Origin: Campylobacteraceae bacterium
Lineage (GTDB): Bacteria; Campylobacterota; Campylobacteria; Campylobacterales; Sulfurovaceae
Assembly (NCBI GenBank): GCA_027002665.1
Contig: JALWZK010000030.1
Location: 1-8,569 of the forward strand
DNA length: 8,569 nt
Reading direction: 5' to 3'
A program made the position numbers and the translations under genes. The notes beneath the pieces were generated by a model that saw nothing but the letters and a program-made list of their open reading frames with translations, was not told the origin of the DNA and searched no databases. Below are positions 1 through 7,480 of the stretch, in pieces. Numbering within the stretch: the first letter of the stretch is position 1; each line of letters opens with the position of its first letter.

Positions 1-20
1 ACCCAGATATATTATAGATA

Positions 21-50
21 AGGAGATTTAATTCTTTTTTTAAATCTCCT
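21..50 (-). terminator. Hairpin at the end of the kef gene, possible terminator
   Basis: Positions 21-31 and 40-50 form a perfect 11-bp inverted repeat (arm AGGAGATTTAA) with an 8-nt loop. The repeat starts within the kef stop codon (TAG, 49-51 on the minus strand), which is where a terminator would sit. The minus-strand RNA after the stem has only scattered U, not a clean U-tract, so this may be a weak terminator or an mRNA 3'-end stabiliser. The remaining bases, 1-20, hold nothing I can recognise. Confidence 0.4.
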
Positions 51-1662
51 ATTTAATATTTTCTAAAACTTTTTCAACCAATATATCAGAGATTATATCT
101 TTACTATTGACAATATTTTTAATGTTTAAATCTTTTAGAACATCAGCTTCAGAGCTATTTCTAACTCTAACTATAGTATTTATATTCTCCCCAAATGAGT
201 TAATATTCTCACATACTAAACGCATCTGATGTTCATCAGAGATGGCTACAACTATGGCTATAGACTCTTTTATATTGAAATGTTCTAAAACACTCTTCTG
301 GGCAGAGTTTGCTAAGAATATCGCCTTTTCACCACTATTAATGGCACTATCTACTAATTTTATATCATGCTCTAAGATTACATATAAAATATCTCTATCT
401 CTCAATTTTTTTGATATTTTTTTTCCTGTAACTCCATATCCACATATAATTACATGATTTCTATATCCTGCCGATTTTATAGCTCTATCTCTAAGTTTTG
501 TTGGCTCTTTAAAGAAGATATTTGCTATTGATTTGATATTATTTAGTATAAATGGCGTTAAAATCATAGATAGGACAACAGTCATAATCATAATTTGATT
601 GGTAATAGATGAGATTAATCCATTACTAAATGCCAATGAGAATATTGCTAAGGCAAACTCTCCCACCTGCATTAGGGTAAATGCACTCTTAATAGCTGTT
701 CTACTCTGTAGAAAAAACTGTAAAGATATAAAGATAATTAAAGCTTTTATTGCCATTATAGTAAATAGAAGAGTTAAGATAGTCGAACTATACTCAATAG
801 CAATTAAGGGGTCTATCTGCATACCTATTGTTATAAAAAATACACCAAGTAGTATGTCTCTAAATGGAATTAAATCAGCCTCTATCTTATAGCGATATTT
901 GGTCTCTGCAATTGTCATACCTGCCAAAAATGCTCCAAGGGAGTAGGAAAATCCAAAAAACTCTGCTATGGTGGAAGATGTTATAACAATTAAGAGAACT
1001 GAAACCAGAAATATCTCTTCGGAGTCAGATGATATTACCCAATCAAAAAATCTCTCTATAAAAAATTTACCCACAACGAATAGAATAATAAATACCACAA
1101 TAGCACTAAGTAGGGTGGTTATGAGAAGTTGAAATATGGAGTTATCATGAGAAGTAAATATCGATATCATTAAAAGTATTGGAATAACTGCTAAGTCTTG
1201 AAAGATAAGTATTCCGACAGCAACTCTTCCAAAACTTGAATGTATCTGATTTTTCTCATTAAGTATCTTTAAAACAATAGCGGTAGATGAGAGTGAAAGT
1301 GCAAACCCTATTACAATTGCACTCTTAATATCCATATTGAAAATATATATAGATAGAATTGTAAATGTAATACCACTAATAAGCACCTGCATTGCACCAT
1401 ATCTAAACACTTCTCTTTTCATGGATTTCATATGTCCAATAGAGAACTCCAGACCTATTGTAAACATTAAAAATACAATACCAAATTCGGCTAAGTGAGA
1501 TAGAGTCTCTTGGGAATTTGCACCAAAATCAAATATCTGCATAGTTATAAGACCTGTAAATATATATCCTATAACTGTCGGTATATCAAATCGTTTTAAA
1601 AAGACATTAATAATTGTGGATATGGCTATGGTTGCAATAAGTATCAGTAAAACTTTTTCCAT
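49..1662 (-). CDS. Kef-type K+/H+ antiporter (CPA2 family) with C-terminal TrkA-N domain
   Basis: This 537-residue inner-membrane protein should exchange a monovalent cation, probably K+, for H+. Residues 1-380 form about 12 hydrophobic segments. They carry CPA2 landmarks: LSLSSTAIV (122-130), FQDLAVIP (154-161), GAFLAGMTIAET (243-254) and GEFALAI (334-340). The Gln155-Asp156 pair is the form found in K+-type Kef proteins, whereas Na+-type CPA2 exchangers have Asp-Asp. A cytoplasmic TrkA-N/RCK_N Rossmann domain follows at about 402-520, with GYGVTG at 408-413 and the acidic beta-2 end at Glu431, so NAD(H)-type gating is expected. The protein stops soon after RCK_N and has no RCK_C domain. The segment usually reading GDA is here ANSA (451-454). 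The gene starts 14 nt after the preceding stop with a weak AGAGAG ribosome site (1669-1674) and has no visible promoter, so it is probably co-transcribed with guaA. KefB/KefC naming and glutathione control are not established by the sequence. Confidence 0.9.
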   Translation of the reverse strand: MEKVLLILIATIAISTIINVFLKRFDIPTVIGYIFTGLITMQIFDFGANSQETLSHLAEFGIVFLMFTIGLEFSIGHMKSMKREVFRYGAMQVLISGITFTILSIYIFNMDIKSAIVIGFALSLSSTAIVLKILNEKNQIHSSFGRVAVGILIFQDLAVIPILLMISIFTSHDNSIFQLLITTLLSAIVVFIILFVVGKFFIERFFDWVISSDSEEIFLVSVLLIVITSSTIAEFFGFSYSLGAFLAGMTIAETKYRYKIEADLIPFRDILLGVFFITIGMQIDPLIAIEYSSTILTLLFTIMAIKALIIFISLQFFLQSRTAIKSAFTLMQVGEFALAIFSLAFSNGLISSITNQIMIMTVVLSMILTPFILNNIKSIANIFFKEPTKLRDRAIKSAGYRNHVIICGYGVTGKKISKKLRDRDILYVILEHDIKLVDSAINSGEKAIFLANSAQKSVLEHFNIKESIAIVVAISDEHQMRLVCENINSFGENINTIVRVRNSSEADVLKDLNIKNIVNSKDIISDILVEKVLENIK

Positions 1663-1676
1663 TTACAACTCTCTAT

Positions 1677-2162
1677 CTATTTATGGATTATAGCCCTAAA
1701 TCCCATTCTATACTCCTTATAGGCAGGAATATTTTTAAATAGAAACTCAATATAGTTATAAGTTTCATCTCTATTCTCATTTTGGGTTAGAGTAGCTCCG
1801 CCATCAGTTGAATAGCTAATAATACAATCTCCATCACATATAGCAGAACCATTTATATATTTTGCCCCTTTCGGAATAGGATTTTTTACAACTATACCAC
1901 TTCGAGGCTCACTATTACTATTTATAACTCTATTGATATATACAACTCTACTTCCAACCTCCACCCGTTTTACCGGAATATTTTTCCCATTTCTATTCTG
2001 AAAGACAAAGGTCTCTAAAATAATATTTTTAAGAGGATTCTCTTGAACTGCTTGATTAACCTCATTAATCTCCTCTTGATAATACTGCTCATCGTAGTTT
2101 ATGGTATTGCCCATAGGGTATAATAGAGCAAATATGAAAAATATCGATAGTAAAATCCTCAT
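1677..2162 (-). CDS. Small exported protein with a DUF11-like beta-domain, function unknown
   Basis: I do not recognise a named gene. The 161-residue product begins with MRILLSIFFIFALLYPMGNT, a short positive n-region followed by a hydrophobic stretch, which reads as a Sec signal peptide with no lipobox cysteine. A polar, acidic, probably helical segment follows (about 22-48), then a beta-rich domain (about 50-161). Within it, VVKNPIPKGAKYINGSA (91-107) and ISYSTDGG (115-122) closely resemble the DUF11 / conserved-repeat pattern of bacterial surface proteins. Only one copy is present, although DUF11 is often found in tandem in much larger proteins. Cys109 and Cys113 (CDGDC) are the only cysteines and could form a small periplasmic disulfide loop. 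The ribosome site AGAGGAG (2170-2176) is 7 nt from the ATG. The gene lies 21 nt after guaA and 14 nt before kef, so it is probably in the same operon. Its place beside kef does not show its role. Confidence 0.75.
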   Translation of the reverse strand: MRILLSIFFIFALLYPMGNTINYDEQYYQEEINEVNQAVQENPLKNIILETFVFQNRNGKNIPVKRVEVGSRVVYINRVINSNSEPRSGIVVKNPIPKGAKYINGSAICDGDCIISYSTDGGATLTQNENRDETYNYIEFLFKNIPAYKEYRMGFRAIIHK

Positions 2163-2183
2163 AATATAACTCCTCTATAAAAT

Positions 2184-3722
2184 CTACTCCCACTCAATAG
2201 TGGCAGGTGGTTTAGATGAAATATCATAGACTACTCTATTTATTCCATCAATCTCATTAATTATTCTTCTACTCATCTGCTCTAAGATATTATGTGGAAT
2301 GTGTGCAAATGTAGCAGTCATTCCATCAACAGACTCCACTATTCTAACACAAATAGTATTATCATAAGTTCTATTATCTCCCATAACTCCAACAGATTGG
2401 ACATTGAGTAGAACAGTAAAAGCTTGCCAAACTTTATCGTAATAGCCCGTCGCTTTCAACACCTCTTGCATAATTGCATCACTCTCTCTAAGGAGTCTTA
2501 AAGCCTCTCTATTAACCTCTCCCATAACTCTAATGGCGAGTCCCGGTCCGGGGAAGGGGTGTCTCGCTATCATATCTCGTGGTAAACCCAACTCAAGCCC
2601 CAACTCTCTAACCTCATCTTTAAAAATCTCTCTCAGAGGTTCAACCAATTCAAATTTCATCCAATCGGGAAGTCCACCAACATTATGGTGTGATTTAATT
2701 GTCTTTGATGGACCCTTAACCGATACAGATTCAATTACATCTGTATATAGAGTTCCCTGTGCCAAGAAACTTACATCTTTGTATTTACTCGCTTCTCTAT
2801 CAAATACCTCTATAAACTTCTCTCCAATAATTTTTCGTTTCTCTTCGGGGTCTATAACCCCTTTTAATGCCTCCATAAACTCATCTTCAGCATTTATAGT
2901 CACCAGAGGAATATCTAAGAGCTTAAACATATTTTGAACCTGCTCTGCCTCATCTTTTCTAAGAAGTCCATGATTAACAAATACACAGATTAACTGCTCT
3001 TTTGGGAGTGCTTCATGTAGAAGTGCTGAGACCACAGAGCTATCAACCCCTCCACTAACTCCACATAACACCTTTTTATCCCCAACCTGCTCTCGTATCT
3101 GTTTAATCTTCTCTTTTGCAAAGCTTCCCATATTCCAAGTGCTACTACAACCACAGATATATTTTGCAAAGTTTTTTAGAAGTTTAGTCCCATCTGCCGT
3201 ATGATGCACCTCTGGATGAAATTGAAAAGCATAAATTCTCCTCTCCTCATTGGCAATAGCTGCATAGGGGGAGTTTTCACTACTTCCAATCACTTTAAAT
3301 CCATCTGGTAACCTCTCTACCCTATCTGCATGGCTCATCCATACTATCCCATCACTCATACCCTGAAATATTGGAGAGCCTTTTTCTATTATAGATAGTT
3401 TAGCTTTACCATACTCATGATGTGTAGCAGATATAACTTCACCCCCAAAATGTTGTGTAATTAGTTGCATTCCATAACATATACCCATAATAGGGATATT
3501 TAAATTCCAAATCTCTTCATTCGGTCTATAGGCATTTTCGCTATAAACTGAAGCGGGTCCTCCTGACAATATAATACCTTGTGGCCTTTTTGCCTTAATA
3601 CTCTCTATATCTTCTCTATATGGAACTACTTCACAATAGACTCCACTCTCTCTCAATTTCCTTGCAATTAGTTGTGTATATTGTGAACCAAAATCTAATA
3701 CTAATATTGGCACCTGTTTCAT
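2184..3722 (-). CDS. guaA: GMP synthase (glutamine-hydrolysing)
   Basis: GuaA converts XMP to GMP in the cytoplasm using glutamine and ATP, the last step of de novo GMP synthesis. Numbered from the chosen start, the 512-residue protein has an N-terminal class I glutamine amidotransferase domain (about 5-190). Its triad is Cys82 (GICYGMQ), His169 and Glu171 (FQFHPEV). The ATP-pyrophosphatase domain follows, with P-loop SGGVDSS at 223-229, then the dimerisation/XMP-binding C-terminal domain ending in KPPATIEWE (504-512). The frame is open up to an ATG at 3785, adding 21 codons. I chose the ATG at 3722 because the family begins right at this point ([14 protein letters not shown]), AAGGAA (3727-3732) precedes it, and a TATAAT box (3750-3755) lies inside the extra stretch. 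The length matches full-length GuaA and nothing is missing. No guanine riboswitch is visible in the short leader. Probably the first gene of an operon with the DUF11-like gene and kef. Confidence 0.97.
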   Translation of the reverse strand: MKQVPILVLDFGSQYTQLIARKLRESGVYCEVVPYREDIESIKAKRPQGIILSGGPASVYSENAYRPNEEIWNLNIPIMGICYGMQLITQHFGGEVISATHHEYGKAKLSIIEKGSPIFQGMSDGIVWMSHADRVERLPDGFKVIGSSENSPYAAIANEERRIYAFQFHPEVHHTADGTKLLKNFAKYICGCSSTWNMGSFAKEKIKQIREQVGDKKVLCGVSGGVDSSVVSALLHEALPKEQLICVFVNHGLLRKDEAEQVQNMFKLLDIPLVTINAEDEFMEALKGVIDPEEKRKIIGEKFIEVFDREASKYKDVSFLAQGTLYTDVIESVSVKGPSKTIKSHHNVGGLPDWMKFELVEPLREIFKDEVRELGLELGLPRDMIARHPFPGPGLAIRVMGEVNREALRLLRESDAIMQEVLKATGYYDKVWQAFTVLLNVQSVGVMGDNRTYDNTICVRIVESVDGMTATFAHIPHNILEQMSRRIINEIDGINRVVYDISSKPPATIEWE

Positions 3723-3749
3723 AAATTTCCTTATTGAAGTTGATATAGG

Positions 3750-3778
3750 ATTATACACTATATTTCGTAAATAGAGAA
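3750..3778 (-). promoter_or_regulatory. Probable guaA operon promoter
   Basis: On the minus strand a perfect TATAAT lies at 3755-3750, about 28 nt upstream of the guaA ATG. The predicted start is near 3743, giving a leader of about 20 nt that still contains the AAGGAA ribosome site. The -35 region 17 bp upstream (TTCTCT, 3778-3773) is poor, as is common for AT-rich Campylobacterota promoters. It sits directly after the nhaD hairpin, the expected order for terminator then new promoter. Confidence 0.5.
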
Positions 3779-3781
3779 GAG

Positions 3782-3803
3782 GCATAGCCTATGAAAGCTA
3801 TGC
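3782..3803 (-). terminator. Hairpin between nhaD and guaA, probable terminator
   Basis: GCATAGC (3782-3788) and GCTATGC (3797-3803) form a 7-bp perfect stem with an 8-nt loop, starting 12 nt after the nhaD stop codon. The minus-strand RNA continues with a pyrimidine-rich run (CUCUUCUCUAUUU) rather than a pure U-tract. It is a plausible but imperfect intrinsic terminator that would separate nhaD from the guaA operon. Confidence 0.5.
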
Positions 3804-3815
3804 GTAAAATAGAGT

Positions 3816-5135
3816 TTAACCTATATGTAATAGATTAAATTGGATATACCATATAGAGATGGATAGAATATAGCCCAATAGCACAGTCCAAGCATATTTC
3901 ATATGAGAACTAAAGGTATAAATTCCATGTAGTTTGCCCATAACTCCCACTCCAGCCGCTGAGCCAAATGAGATTAGACTTCCACCAACTCCGGCTGTCA
4001 TTGTTACCAACATCCACTGCTCCTGTATAGCCATAGGAGTTGAACCCATATTTGGGTCTGCTTTTAGAACAGCCGACATTACAGGAACATTATCAACTAT
4101 GGCAGATAGGAAACCTACAGCAATATTTACGGTGGTAGCCCCAAACTTATCATATAGAGCAGTAAAATACTCTAAAAAGCCTAAAAAGTGTAATCCCCCA
4201 ACTGCGGCTAAGATACCAAAGAAGAATAGGAGAGTATCATTCTCAACCTTTGCAATCCACGCAAAGACATTAACTTTTGTAGAGGCATCACTCTCATTTA
4301 ATTTATAGACATATAGTTTTAGAATTGATAATCCAAACATCATTCCCCACATAGCCGGTAGATGTAGAAGTTGATGAGAGACTATTGCTAAAATTATAGT
4401 TAAAGCAAATAGTCCAATAATTACCTTGCCACCCTTCTCTATCTTAGCCGGTTCCTCGTTTACATTAAATGGAGGTGTTCCATCTGGAATAAACCTGCTT
4501 AATAGAAGTGCTGTAAGACCCCAACCCAAAAATGCTGCAGGGAATAGAAATAGAAACTCTGTAAAACTGGCTCGTCCATCAACCCAAACCATAAGAGTTG
4601 TAATATCTCCAAATGGACTCCACGCCCCTCCAGCATTGGCAGCCACAACAATATTTATTGCACTTGGGACAAGAAACTCTCTGCTATCTCTATCTATTGT
4701 GATTAGGACAGTCGATAATATAAGGGCAGTAGTCAAATTATCCGCAACAGGAGAGATAAAAAATGATAAAAATCCTGTCACCCAAAATAGTTTTTTATAA
4801 CTGTAACCTTTTGAGACCAGATTATATCTGAGAGTAGTAAATACTCCCCTATCAATCATAGCTTCAATATATGTCATGGCTACAAATAGGAAAAAGAAAA
4901 TTCCAGATATTTCAAATATAAGATGCTCAATCTCCTTCTCTAAGATTTCACCATTCAATCCATTTATAGCAAAATAGAGACCAATTAACATAAATATACC
5001 TGTTCCAGTTAAAAGAGCGGGTTTAGCTTTATTGATATGGTATCTATCCTCTGTAGCAATAAAATAGTATCCTATAACAAAAAAAGCCAACGATAAGAAC
5101 CCAACCCATGTGGTTACTAAATTTAAATTGTGCAT
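3816..5135 (-). CDS. nhaD: NhaD-type Na+/H+ antiporter
   Basis: NhaD exports Na+ (or Li+) in exchange for H+ across the inner membrane, supporting salt and alkali tolerance and building a Na+ gradient. The 439-residue protein is almost wholly hydrophobic with about 12 membrane segments and belongs to the ion transporter (IT) superfamily. NhaD landmarks are SPVADNLTTALI (128-139), NAGGAWSPFGDITTLMVW (167-184), SAIVDNVPVMSA (344-355) and GGSLISFGSAAGVGVMG (384-400). The two VDN/ADN-type motifs give the internal pseudo-repeat expected of the fold. The polar loop at about 216-236 separates the two halves. The start is supported by GGAGT (5142-5146) 6 nt upstream of the ATG. The gene is divergent from the DASS symporter across a 207-bp control region and is followed by a hairpin, so it is probably monocistronic. 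Family assignment is firm; ion preference is inferred from the family. Confidence 0.93.
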   Translation of the reverse strand: MHNLNLVTTWVGFLSLAFFVIGYYFIATEDRYHINKAKPALLTGTGIFMLIGLYFAINGLNGEILEKEIEHLIFEISGIFFFLFVAMTYIEAMIDRGVFTTLRYNLVSKGYSYKKLFWVTGFLSFFISPVADNLTTALILSTVLITIDRDSREFLVPSAINIVVAANAGGAWSPFGDITTLMVWVDGRASFTEFLFLFPAAFLGWGLTALLLSRFIPDGTPPFNVNEEPAKIEKGGKVIIGLFALTIILAIVSHQLLHLPAMWGMMFGLSILKLYVYKLNESDASTKVNVFAWIAKVENDTLLFFFGILAAVGGLHFLGFLEYFTALYDKFGATTVNIAVGFLSAIVDNVPVMSAVLKADPNMGSTPMAIQEQWMLVTMTAGVGGSLISFGSAAGVGVMGKLHGIYTFSSHMKYAWTVLLGYILSISIWYIQFNLLHIG

Positions 5136-5157
5136 ATCTTTACTCCATACAGTTGTA

Positions 5158-5174
5158 ATATTAATTGGATATTA
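5158..5174. promoter_or_regulatory. Motif copy 1, candidate operator at the nhaD promoter
   Basis: The plus strand reads ATATTAATTnnnTATTA here and again at 5288-5304; over 21 aligned bases the two copies agree at 15. This copy covers the predicted nhaD start and part of its -10 box, a position suited to repression. Only the left half-site ATATTAAT is complete; the right half (ATTATAGT) is degenerate. The DNA is very AT-rich, so chance cannot be excluded. Confidence 0.3.
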
Positions 5175-5199
5175 TAGTAGAAATTGACTATATTTCATA
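5171..5199 (-). promoter_or_regulatory. Probable nhaD promoter
   Basis: On the minus strand TATAAT occupies 5176-5171, with a predicted start near 5164 and a leader of about 29 nt carrying the GGAGT ribosome site. The -35 position (5199-5194, TATGAA) is a poor match to consensus. It overlaps the -35 box of the plus-strand promoter at 5184-5212, so the two divergent promoters may compete for polymerase. Confidence 0.45.
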
Positions 5200-5212
5200 A
5201 TAGGAATATAAT
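5184..5212 (+). promoter_or_regulatory. Near-consensus sigma-70 promoter reading toward the DASS gene
   Basis: TTGACT (5184-5189), a 17-bp spacer and a perfect TATAAT (5207-5212) make the best sigma-70 match in the window. The predicted start near 5219 gives a 5' leader of about 123 nt before the symporter ATG at 5343. The leader contains the isolated G-rich element GGGGGAGGA (5249-5257), resembling a strong ribosome site but with no ATG, GTG or TTG at a suitable distance. The promoter may make a long-leader mRNA or a short untranslated RNA. Confidence 0.5.
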
Positions 5213-5287
5213 AAAAGAGAAAAATAATCATTTTTAGTAACAAAATATGGGGGAGGATAAAATTTTAAATAATAGCTCAATAAAACT

Positions 5288-5308
5288 ATATTAATTAACT
5301 ATTAATAT
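5288..5308. promoter_or_regulatory. Motif copy 2, perfect inverted repeat upstream of the DASS -10 box
   Basis: ATATTAAT (5288-5295) and ATTAATAT (5301-5308) form a perfect 8-bp inverted repeat with a 5-bp spacer, the architecture of a site for a dimeric helix-turn-helix regulator. It ends 2 bp before the TATAAT at 5311 and covers the -35 region. Its first 17 bases share the pattern of copy 1 at the nhaD promoter. Confidence 0.4.
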
Positions 5309-5316
5309 GATATAAT
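5308..5316 (+). promoter_or_regulatory. Extended -10 promoter of the DASS gene
   Basis: TGATATAAT at 5308-5316 fits the extended -10 form TGnTATAAT, which can work without a -35 box. The predicted start is near 5323, giving a leader of about 20 nt that holds the GGAG ribosome site (5332-5335, 7 nt before the ATG). This is the promoter closest to the symporter and the likeliest main start. Confidence 0.55.
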
Positions 5317-5342
5317 ATGTTAAAAAATATTGGAGAACTTTT

Positions 5343-6689
5343 ATGAACGGTTATCGACCTATTATTTATGCTCTTGTTATCGGTTTAGCGTTCTATATTG
5401 TATCATTTAACTTTTTTAATAGTATAGAATCGACTCTAATTGGAGTTGTAGCCTTTTTAGTTACCATCTGGACAAATGAGGGACTCCCCCTTGGGGTGGT
5501 CTCTCTACTACCAATTATTCTATTTCCTGCCTTTGGAATTTTAGATTTAAATAATACTGCAATGAACTACTCTAAATCTATTATATTTCTATTTCTCGGT
5601 GGATTTTTTATAGCTATCGCCATTGAGAAGACCAAACTACATAAATACTTTTCAGCGAAGCTATTAAGCTTTTTTCCAAAAACTGCAACAGGGATTATAT
5701 ATGCTCTCGCAATAACCTCTGCACTACTTAGTTCAATTCTATCAAATACGACAATTACGCTCCTTCTAATGCCTATAGCTATGTTTTTAACTGAAAATAT
5801 AAAGTTAAAGATTAGATTCCTCTTAGCCACTGCCTATGGTGCGAGTGTGGGGGGAATATTGACACCGATTGGAACACCACCGAATCTCATTCTTCTCGGA
5901 TTCTTAGAGGATAAGGGGATTCCTACAATAGAGTTTGGAGAGTGGGTATATATGATGTTACCTATAGTTGGGGTTATGTTGCTTATTGTCCCTTGGTTAC
6001 TTGCACTAAGTGTAAAAAATGAATCGGTAAAGGGAATTGGAGAAGGGGAAATTCCGACCTTAAATCGGGAGCAGAAAAGATTATATATAATTATGGGGAT
6101 TCTATCCTTAGTCTTAGTTATTAATACTTTTACTAAGCAGATGTATGGATTTGCATTTAATGAAAAGATACTCCTTTTAGGATTTGGACTATTGATGTTT
6201 ATGCCAAAGATAGGATTTTTAGATTGGGAAGATACGAGAAGTCTGCCTTATGAGATTATATTCCTATTTGGAGCAGGATTTACCATTGCAAGGGCGTTTG
6301 GAAGCACAGGTTTAGCATCTGATATAGCACATAAATTGAGTTTTATTAGCGATATGCCTCTATTTTGGATGTTTCTACTTGTCTCCTGTGTTGTTGCATT
6401 CTCAACGGAGATTACAAGCAATACAGCCTTAACCTCAATAGCTATCCCTATATTCTATGAATTTGCAAAAAACATGTCGGAAGGAGAGGGAATTTTACTC
6501 TTAATGGTTGCAACCGTATCTGCAAGTTACGCCTTTATGCTACCTATTGCAACCCCTCCCAATGCTATTATTATGAGTTCAAAAGTAATACCTATCAGCA
6601 CTATGGCAAAGGTAGGATTCAAAATGAATCTTATAGGGATACTCTTAGTAGCTACAGTTGCATACTACCTATGGGGTATAATGTTGTAG
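5343..6689 (+). CDS. DASS/SLC13-family sodium-coupled anion symporter
   Basis: This 448-residue inner-membrane protein belongs to the divalent anion:Na+ symporter family, whose members import dicarboxylates, citrate, sulfate or similar anions with Na+. The two family repeats are clear. Each has an SNT substrate/Na+ motif in its hairpin tip (Ser134-Asn135-Thr136 and Ser359-Asn360-Thr361), followed by a TPP-containing loop (TPIGTPPN, 174-181; PIATPPNAI, 401-409). The rest is about 11 membrane segments with a short polar linker near 225-246. The length is close to compact bacterial DASS proteins, with no TrkA-C insertion. The substrate cannot be read from the sequence; a C4-dicarboxylate is the default guess. 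GGAG lies 7 nt before the ATG. nhaD is divergent upstream and dprA follows closely, its ribosome site overlapping this stop codon. Confidence 0.92.
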   Translation: MNGYRPIIYALVIGLAFYIVSFNFFNSIESTLIGVVAFLVTIWTNEGLPLGVVSLLPIILFPAFGILDLNNTAMNYSKSIIFLFLGGFFIAIAIEKTKLHKYFSAKLLSFFPKTATGIIYALAITSALLSSILSNTTITLLLMPIAMFLTENIKLKIRFLLATAYGASVGGILTPIGTPPNLILLGFLEDKGIPTIEFGEWVYMMLPIVGVMLLIVPWLLALSVKNESVKGIGEGEIPTLNREQKRLYIIMGILSLVLVINTFTKQMYGFAFNEKILLLGFGLLMFMPKIGFLDWEDTRSLPYEIIFLFGAGFTIARAFGSTGLASDIAHKLSFISDMPLFWMFLLVSCVVAFSTEITSNTALTSIAIPIFYEFAKNMSEGEGILLLMVATVSASYAFMLPIATPPNAIIMSSKVIPISTMAKVGFKMNLIGILLVATVAYYLWGIML

Positions 6690-6694
6690 GAGAG
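6688..6694 (+). promoter_or_regulatory. Ribosome-binding site that decides the dprA start
   Basis: AGGAGAG overlaps the symporter stop codon (TAG, 6687-6689) and ends 6 nt before an in-frame TTG at 6701. No comparable site precedes the upstream in-frame ATG at 6671, which lies inside the symporter gene. This favours the TTG start and suggests translation is coupled to the symporter. Confidence 0.65.
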
Positions 6695-6700
6695 CTATTC

Positions 6701-7480
6701 TTGGTCCAAAGAGTAGATTGGCATATAGCAGAGTTGGATAGTATGAAAAAATATCCAACTGAGTTATACTATATTGGAGATAAAACTCTTCTCAATAGAC
6801 CAAAAGTATCTATTGTAGGCTCAAGGCGACCCTTAAACTATACAAAACAGGCTACACATAAAATTGCAAAAGCCCTAACTGATAGAGGAGTAGCCATTAT
6901 AAGTGGCGTAGCTATGGGGGTTGATGCCATAGCACACAGTTCAGCCGAAGCGAAAAATAGTATAGCTGTGGTAGCAAATGGTTTAGATATCAGATACCCT
7001 GCAGTCAATCGCTTTTTAATTGAGGAGATAGAGAGAAGTGGGTTAATCTTAAGTCAATTTCCAAAGGGATTTCAACCAACACCTTGGAGTTTTGTTGTAA
7101 GAAATGAGATTGTTGTAGCCTTAGGAGATATTCTAATTGTAACGGAAGCAGATGAGAATAGTGGCTCTATTCGTTCTGTTGAATTTGCTCTAAAGATGGG
7201 AAAGCCCATCTTTGTTCTACCCCATCGCTTAGGTGAGAGTATGGGGACAAATAGTCTCCTATCCAGAGGGGTAGCTCAACCCATATATAATATTGATGAG
7301 TTTGCCAATAGATATGGTATTATACCCAAAAATCACAATATTAAAAGAGATGAATTTTTCTATTTCTGTCAAACTTCACCAACCATAGATGAAGCTATTA
7401 AAAGATTTGGTGACAGGATCTATGAGGCAGAATTAGAGGGTTTAATCTCTATTGAGAATGGACTAATCAAACTGGTATAA
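6701..7480 (+). CDS. dprA: DNA processing protein DprA (natural transformation)
   Basis: DprA binds incoming single-stranded DNA in the cytoplasm and loads RecA during natural transformation. From the TTG start the protein has 259 residues; the ATG at 6671 would add ten residues with no family similarity that I can see. The Rossmann-like DprA/Smf core runs from about 20 to 200. Landmarks are VSIVGSRRP (36-44), SGVAMGVDAIAH (68-79), FPKGFQPTPWSFVVRNEIV (120-138), SGSIRSVEFAL (154-164), and the G-x-N-x-L-x-x-x-G segment (182-190, GTNSLLSRG). The N-terminal SAM-like domain found in long DprA proteins is absent, and a short C-terminal winged-helix (DML1-like) region (about 215-259) is present; this is the layout known for Helicobacter DprA. 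The gene begins 11 nt after the symporter stop and is probably co-transcribed with it, an unusual partner for a competence gene. A promoter for the next gene seems to be embedded in its last 10 codons. Confidence 0.9.
   Translation: MVQRVDWHIAELDSMKKYPTELYYIGDKTLLNRPKVSIVGSRRPLNYTKQATHKIAKALTDRGVAIISGVAMGVDAIAHSSAEAKNSIAVVANGLDIRYPAVNRFLIEEIERSGLILSQFPKGFQPTPWSFVVRNEIVVALGDILIVTEADENSGSIRSVEFALKMGKPIFVLPHRLGESMGTNSLLSRGVAQPIYNIDEFANRYGIIPKNHNIKRDEFFYFCQTSPTIDEAIKRFGDRIYEAELEGLISIENGLIKLV

Noticed and set aside
242..892. Plus-strand open frames opposite the kef gene (242-457 and 599-892)
   Set aside because: Shadows of a strongly supported membrane protein gene, with no ribosome site or family resemblance.
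3723..3785. N-terminal 21-residue extension of GuaA from the ATG at 3785
   Set aside because: The extra residues are unlike the family, lack a ribosome site, and overlap a TATAAT box; the ATG at 3722 with AAGGAA fits the conserved GuaA start.
2533..4800. Plus-strand open frames opposite guaA and nhaD
   Set aside because: Antisense shadows of two well-conserved genes; the peptides show no recognisable domain.
5247..5294. Fifteen-codon ORF in the divergent control region (MGEDKILNNSSIKLY)
   Set aside because: No ribosome site precedes its ATG, and the G-rich block lies inside it rather than upstream; too short to support.
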